Part shown: positions 60,692 to 64,000 of the stretch, one piece after another
Numbering within the stretch: the first letter of the stretch is position 1
Layout of the letters: every line of letters begins with the position of its first letter
Assembly (NCBI GenBank): GCA_965260995.1
Contig: CBDHCD010000003.1
Location: 1,860,001-1,924,000, forward strand
Reading direction: 5' to 3'
Length of the DNA stretch: 64,000 nt
DNA from: JBBROS01 sp965260995
GTDB taxonomy: Bacteria > Pseudomonadota > Alphaproteobacteria > Acetobacterales > Acetobacteraceae
Translations under genes and position numbers: made by a program
Notes under the pieces: model-generated
Database searches by the model: none
Told to the model about the DNA's origin: nothing
What the model saw: only the letters and a program-made list of their open reading frames with translations

Positions 60692-63033
60692 TCCGCGATC
60701 TCTGGCTCGCGCTCGGTGCCGCCCTCGTCCCCGTCGCCTTCCGCCTTCGCGGCCGACGGCGCGGCCGCCTCCGTGTACTCGAAGTCCAGCTTGTCGTCCT
60801 TCAAGCTGACCTTGACCGAGCCGCCCTTCACCAGCCGCCCGAACAACAGCTCCTCCGCCAGCGGCTTCTTAATGTGCTCCTGAATGACCCGACCCAGCGG
60901 ACGCGCGCCGTAGAGCCGGTCGTAGCCGCGTTCGGACAACCACTCTTTCGCCGACGACGACAGCTCGATCGTCACGTTGCGGTCGGCCAATTGCGCCTCG
61001 AGCTGCATGACGAACTTCTCGACCACGCGCCCGACGATCTCCGGCGTCAGCCCGGCGAAGGTGATGATGGCGTCGAGCCGGTTGCGGAACTCCGGCGTGA
61101 ACAGCCGCTTGATCGCCTCCTGGTCCTCACCCTCCCGCTGCTCCCGCGCGAAGCCGATCGCCTCCTTGGCCAGGTCGGACGCCCCCGCGTTGGTCGTCAT
61201 GATCAGGATGACGTTGCGGAAATCGACCACCTTGCCGTTGTGGTCCGTCAGCTTGCCGTGGTCCATCACCTGCAACAGGATGTTGAACAGGTCCGGGTGC
61301 GCCTTCTCGATCTCGTCCAGCAGCAGCACGCAATGCGGGTGCTGGTCGATGGCGTCCGTCAGCAGGCCGCCCTGGTCGAAGCCGACGTAGCCCGGCGGCG
61401 CGCCGATCAGCCGCGACACGCTGTGCCGCTCCATGTACTCGCTCATGTCGAACCGCGTCAGCTCGACGCCCAGCGTCGCGGCCAACTGCCGCGCCACCTC
61501 GGTCTTGCCGACTCCGGTCGGGCCGCTGAACAGGTAGTTGCCGATCGGCTTCTCCGCTTCCCGCAGCCCGGCCCGCGCCAGCTTGATCGCGGCGGCGAGC
61601 GCCACGATCGCCTTGTCCTGGCCGAACACCATGCTTTTGAGGTCGCGCTCCAGGTTGCGCAGCGTCTCCTTGTCGTCGGCGCTGACCGACTTCGGCGGGA
61701 TGCGCGCGATCTTGGCGACGATCTCCTCCACGTCGCGCAGCGTCACCGTCTTGCGCCGCTTGCCCTCGGGTTGCAGCATCCGCGACGCGCCCACCTCATC
61801 GATCACATCGATCGCCTTGTCCGGCAGCTTGCGGTCGTTGATGTACTTGGCCGACAGCTCGACGGCGCCGCGGATCGCCTCCTCGGTGTAGCGGACCTTG
61901 TGGTGCTTCTCGTAGTTGGTCTTGAGCCCGCGCAGGATCTTGACCGCGTCCTCCATCGACGGCTCGTTCACGTCGATCTTCTGGAACCGCCGCACGAGCG
62001 CCCGGTCCTTCTCGAAGTAGTTGCGGTACTCCTTGTAGGTCGTGCTCCCGACGCACCGCATTGTGCCGGCCGCCAGGGCGGGCTTGAGCAGGTTGGAGGC
62101 GTCCATCGCCCCGCCGCTCGTCGCCCCGGCCCCGATCACCGTGTGGATCTCGTCGATGAACAGGATGCTGCCGGGATGCGCCTCCAGTTCGGTCACCACC
62201 GCCTTCAGCCGCTCCTCGAAATCGCCGCGATAGCGGGTGCCGGCCAGCAACGCGCCCATGTCGAGCGCGAAGATCGTGCTCTTGGCCAGCACCTCCGGCA
62301 CGTCGCCCTCGACGATCCGCTTGGCCAGCCCCTCGGCGATCGCCGTCTTGCCCACGCCCGGGTCACCGACGTACAGGGGATTGTTCTTGGTCCGCCGGCA
62401 CAGGATCTGGATCGTGCGCTCGATCTCGACGTCGCGGCCGATCAGCGGATCGATCTTGCCCGACTGCGCCTTCTTGTTGAGGTTGACGCAGTAGTTGCTG
62501 AGCGCGTCCTGCTGACGCCGACCGGGCTTCTCCTCGCGCTCGTTCTCAGGGCCGCCCTCCTCCTTGGCCCCGGTCGTCGGGCGCTGCGCCGTCCGCCCTG
62601 GCGCCTTGGCGATGCCGTGGCTGATGAAGTTGACCGCGTCGAGCCGGGTCATGTCCTGCAGTTGCAGGAAATAGACCGCGTGGCTCTCGCGCTCGCTGAA
62701 CAGCGCCACCAGCACGTTCGCCCCCGTGACCTCATCCCGCCCGGAACTCTGCACGTGGATCGCCGCCCGCTGCACCACGCGCTGGAACCCTGCCGTCGGC
62801 TTCGGGTCCCCCGCACGGTCGGTGGCCAATCCTGACAAATCCTTATCCAGGAACTCGCCGAGATCCTGCCGCAGCTTGTCCAGGTCGACGCCGCAGGCCC
62901 GCAGCACCGTGGCCGCGTCGCTGTCGTCGGCGAGTCCGAGCAGGAGGTGTTCGAGCGTCGCGTACTCGTGCCGGCGCTCGCTGGCGAGCGACAAGGCGCG
63001 GTGCAGCGTCTGTTCAAGGTTGCGTGACAACAT
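60688..63033 (-). CDS. clpA: ATP-dependent Clp protease ATP-binding subunit ClpA
   Basis: A 781-aa two-ring AAA+ unfoldase that feeds substrates, including N-degron proteins brought by ClpS, to ClpP. The N-domain covers about 1-145, the first Walker A is GDPGVGKT (223-230) with FIDEIHT, the second is SGPTGVGKT (about 500) with LLLDEIEKAHPDLF. The P-loop IGL-like tail appears as IGFAREQREGEDQ. The C terminus is acidic and Glu-rich (EGDGDEGGTEREPE). It lies 178 nt after clpS, in the usual order, and overlaps DUF427. Confidence 0.98.
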   Translation of the reverse strand: MLSRNLEQTLHRALSLASERRHEYATLEHLLLGLADDSDAATVLRACGVDLDKLRQDLGEFLDKDLSGLATDRAGDPKPTAGFQRVVQRAAIHVQSSGRDEVTGANVLVALFSERESHAVYFLQLQDMTRLDAVNFISHGIAKAPGRTAQRPTTGAKEEGGPENEREEKPGRRQQDALSNYCVNLNKKAQSGKIDPLIGRDVEIERTIQILCRRTKNNPLYVGDPGVGKTAIAEGLAKRIVEGDVPEVLAKSTIFALDMGALLAGTRYRGDFEERLKAVVTELEAHPGSILFIDEIHTVIGAGATSGGAMDASNLLKPALAAGTMRCVGSTTYKEYRNYFEKDRALVRRFQKIDVNEPSMEDAVKILRGLKTNYEKHHKVRYTEEAIRGAVELSAKYINDRKLPDKAIDVIDEVGASRMLQPEGKRRKTVTLRDVEEIVAKIARIPPKSVSADDKETLRNLERDLKSMVFGQDKAIVALAAAIKLARAGLREAEKPIGNYLFSGPTGVGKTEVARQLAATLGVELTRFDMSEYMERHSVSRLIGAPPGYVGFDQGGLLTDAIDQHPHCVLLLDEIEKAHPDLFNILLQVMDHGKLTDHNGKVVDFRNVILIMTTNAGASDLAKEAIGFAREQREGEDQEAIKRLFTPEFRNRLDAIITFAGLTPEIVGRVVEKFVMQLEAQLADRNVTIELSSSAKEWLSERGYDRLYGARPLGRVIQEHIKKPLAEELLFGRLVKGGSVKVSLKDDKLDFEYTEAAAPSAAKAEGDGDEGGTEREPEIAE

Positions 63034-63211
63034 ACTATGACGCTCCTTCGCGCTGGGATGCGATCTGTTCCGGCCGAGAATATGGAACTCCGAACCATCC
63101 CAGTATCAAGTTCAAGTCACCAAACCCCATTATCAAGCCTGTCAGTCAGGCGCTGACCAGAAATGGGATCGTTTCCTCGCCATGTTAGCCGCGACGCCTG
63201 GCGCATCGAGC

Positions 63212-63556
63212 CTACTCCTTCTCGATCGTGCATTGCAGCGGGTGCTGGTTCTGCCGGGCCAGGTCCATCACCTGCGTCACCTTGGTCTCGGCGACCTCGT
63301 AGGTGTAGGCGCCGCACACCCCCACGCCGCGCCGATGTACGTGCAGCATGATCCGCGTCGCCTCGTCGCGGTTCTTCTGGAAAAACCGCTCCAGCACGTG
63401 CACGACGAACTCCATCGGCGTGTAGTCGTCGTTCAGCATCAACACCTTGTACATCGCCGGCTTGCGCGTCTTCGGCCGCGTCTTCACCACCACCCCGGTG
63501 TTCGGGCCGTCCGTGTTGCCGCGCTTGTCGTTGTTGCTCATCGCCGTCGTATCCAT
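63212..63556 (-). CDS. clpS: ATP-dependent Clp protease adaptor ClpS
   Basis: A 114-aa adaptor that binds N-degron substrates and docks on ClpA. The conserved core YKVLMLNDDYTPMEFVVHVLERFF, MLHVHRRGVGVCGAYTYEVAETKV and MDLARQNQHPLQCTIEKE is complete. The first 30 residues are Asn/Lys/Thr-rich and variable, as usual. Placed upstream of clpA on the same strand. Confidence 0.97.
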   Translation of the reverse strand: MDTTAMSNNDKRGNTDGPNTGVVVKTRPKTRKPAMYKVLMLNDDYTPMEFVVHVLERFFQKNRDEATRIMLHVHRRGVGVCGAYTYEVAETKVTQVMDLARQNQHPLQCTIEKE

Positions 63557-63768
63557 CGCCTACGTGTCCCGAGCCTTGCCGTCCGCGTTTGAGCCATCCG
63601 ATCCTGGCCCCGAAGCCGTTGCGCTTGCAATGCCCGCGTGGGCCGGAGAGCCAGCACGCCGAGCATCCACGCCAGCATATCGGAATGCAATGGCGGCGGA
63701 AAAGGCCGGAGCGGCCAGGCCGGGCATGATCGGGCGACGATAGGGGACCGGACCGACCCCTGAACGCG

Positions 63769-63795
63769 AAAGGCCCGGGACGAGCCCGGGCCTTT
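63769..63795 (-). terminator. Terminator between phasin gene and clpS
   Basis: AAAGGCCCGGG (63769-63779) pairs with CCCGGGCCTTT (63785-63795) around a 5-nt loop, an 11-bp GC-rich stem with flanking A/T. It lies 47 nt after the phasin stop on the reverse strand. The 285-nt gap 63557-63841 holds nothing else that I can support. Confidence 0.75.
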
Positions 63796-63841
63796 GAACA
63801 AGGACGCGACCGCCGCGAAGGCGATCAGGTCACACGGACGG

Positions 63842-64000
63842 TCAAACCGTCTTGAAGCTCTCCGACGCCACCGTCACCCTGTGCGTGATCGGCGCGACCG
63901 CCTGCTGCGCCAGCCGGAACGACGTTTCCGCCACCTGACCGGTCTGCGTCACCGCCTTTTCCACCGTCGAGCGGGCCAGGGATGCCTGGAGGTCGACCGC
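63842..64000 (-). CDS. Phasin family protein, C-terminal part
   Basis: Only the last 52 residues are in the window; the gene continues past base 64000. They read SLARSTVEKAVTQTGQVAE, then TSFRLAQQAVAPITHRV and end ESFKTV, a pattern of amphipathic helix typical of the phasin_2 family. Phasins coat polyhydroxyalkanoate granules. The stop codon is at 63842-63844, followed by the terminator at 63769-63795. A phasin just ahead of clpS is frequent in Rhodospirillales-like genomes. Confidence 0.82.
   Translation of the reverse strand, partial: AVDLQASLARSTVEKAVTQTGQVAETSFRLAQQAVAPITHRVTVASESFKTV

Noticed and set aside
63538..63801. An 87-codon frame on the - strand upstream of clpS
   Set aside because: It includes the phasin terminator and has an Arg-rich, non-protein-like sequence.

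Overview
The window is very GC-rich chromosomal DNA with almost no spare sequence: genes are packed head to tail, many sharing a 4-nt ATGA, GTGA or TTGA stop/start overlap. Gene content points to an alphaproteobacterium, probably Rhodospirillales/Acetobacteraceae-like. The reasons are a phasin next to clpS-clpA, NDUFS4-, NDUFA12- and NDUFAF6-type complex I proteins, the NDUFA12-mlaD-DUF2155 cluster, a yajC-DUF815 pair, form-I cox accessory genes, and a class II ribonucleotide-reductase-like TSCPD protein. This placement is inference from families; no rRNA is present to fix it.

Layout. 1-9.2 kb: a nitroreductase, then a reverse-strand acyl-CoA operon (CoA-transferase, two acyl-CoA dehydrogenases, enoyl-CoA hydratase), divergent from an FAD amine oxidase; then an SMP-30 hydrolase divergent from a catalase. 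9.2-18.4 kb: an SDR, opgG-opgH (periplasmic glucans), an aminotransferase, the nitrogen operon glnB-glnA with a readable sigma54 promoter and two NtrC-type boxes, and a porin. 18.4-21.5 kb: tRNA-Arg(TCT) and tRNA-Pro(TGG) flanking an NDUFS4-like gene, then DUF192, a histone-deacetylase-like gene and a PrpB-like lyase. 21.7-27.2 kb: a six-gene cox/xdh accessory operon for maturation of a molybdenum hydroxylase, without its structural genes. 27.2-33.3 kb: amidase, small secreted proteins, a RidA protein, a CHAP-domain protein, an acyl-CoA synthetase and an EF-hand protein. 33.3-40.6 kb: two tandem D-2-hydroxyacid dehydrogenases divergent from hyuA-hyuB and an N-acyl-D-amino-acid deacylase.

40.7-43.3 kb is the most accessory stretch: a His-rich secreted peptide, a complete IS5-family element (865 bp, inverted ends, TA duplication, G6 frameshift site), a PEP-CTERM protein and a 62-bp hairpin repeat. 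43.4-50.6 kb: NDUFAF6-like protein, sodB, yajC, DUF815 ATPase, metallo-beta-lactamase-fold hydrolase, a fatty-acid-hydroxylase/beta-propeller pair, a second SMP-30 protein and a lone receiver domain. 50.6-52.8 kb is a five-gene reverse operon NDUFA12-mlaD-70aa-DUF2155-otsB. 52.9-60.4 kb is a forward run: RNR-like TSCPD protein, RidA, FemAB-like protein, EamA transporter, DUF2075 helicase-like ATPase, secreted endonuclease/phosphatase-fold protein and YdfG-type SDR. The end holds DUF427, clpA, clpS and a truncated phasin gene on the reverse strand.

The least expected items are the apparently catalytically dead ribonucleotide-reductase paralogue (52860-54326), the DUF2075 protein with a seemingly eroded N-terminal nuclease-like domain, the orphan cox maturation operon, and the sigma54/NtrC architecture in front of glnBA. 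I found no CRISPR array, prophage, plasmid origin or obvious defence island.
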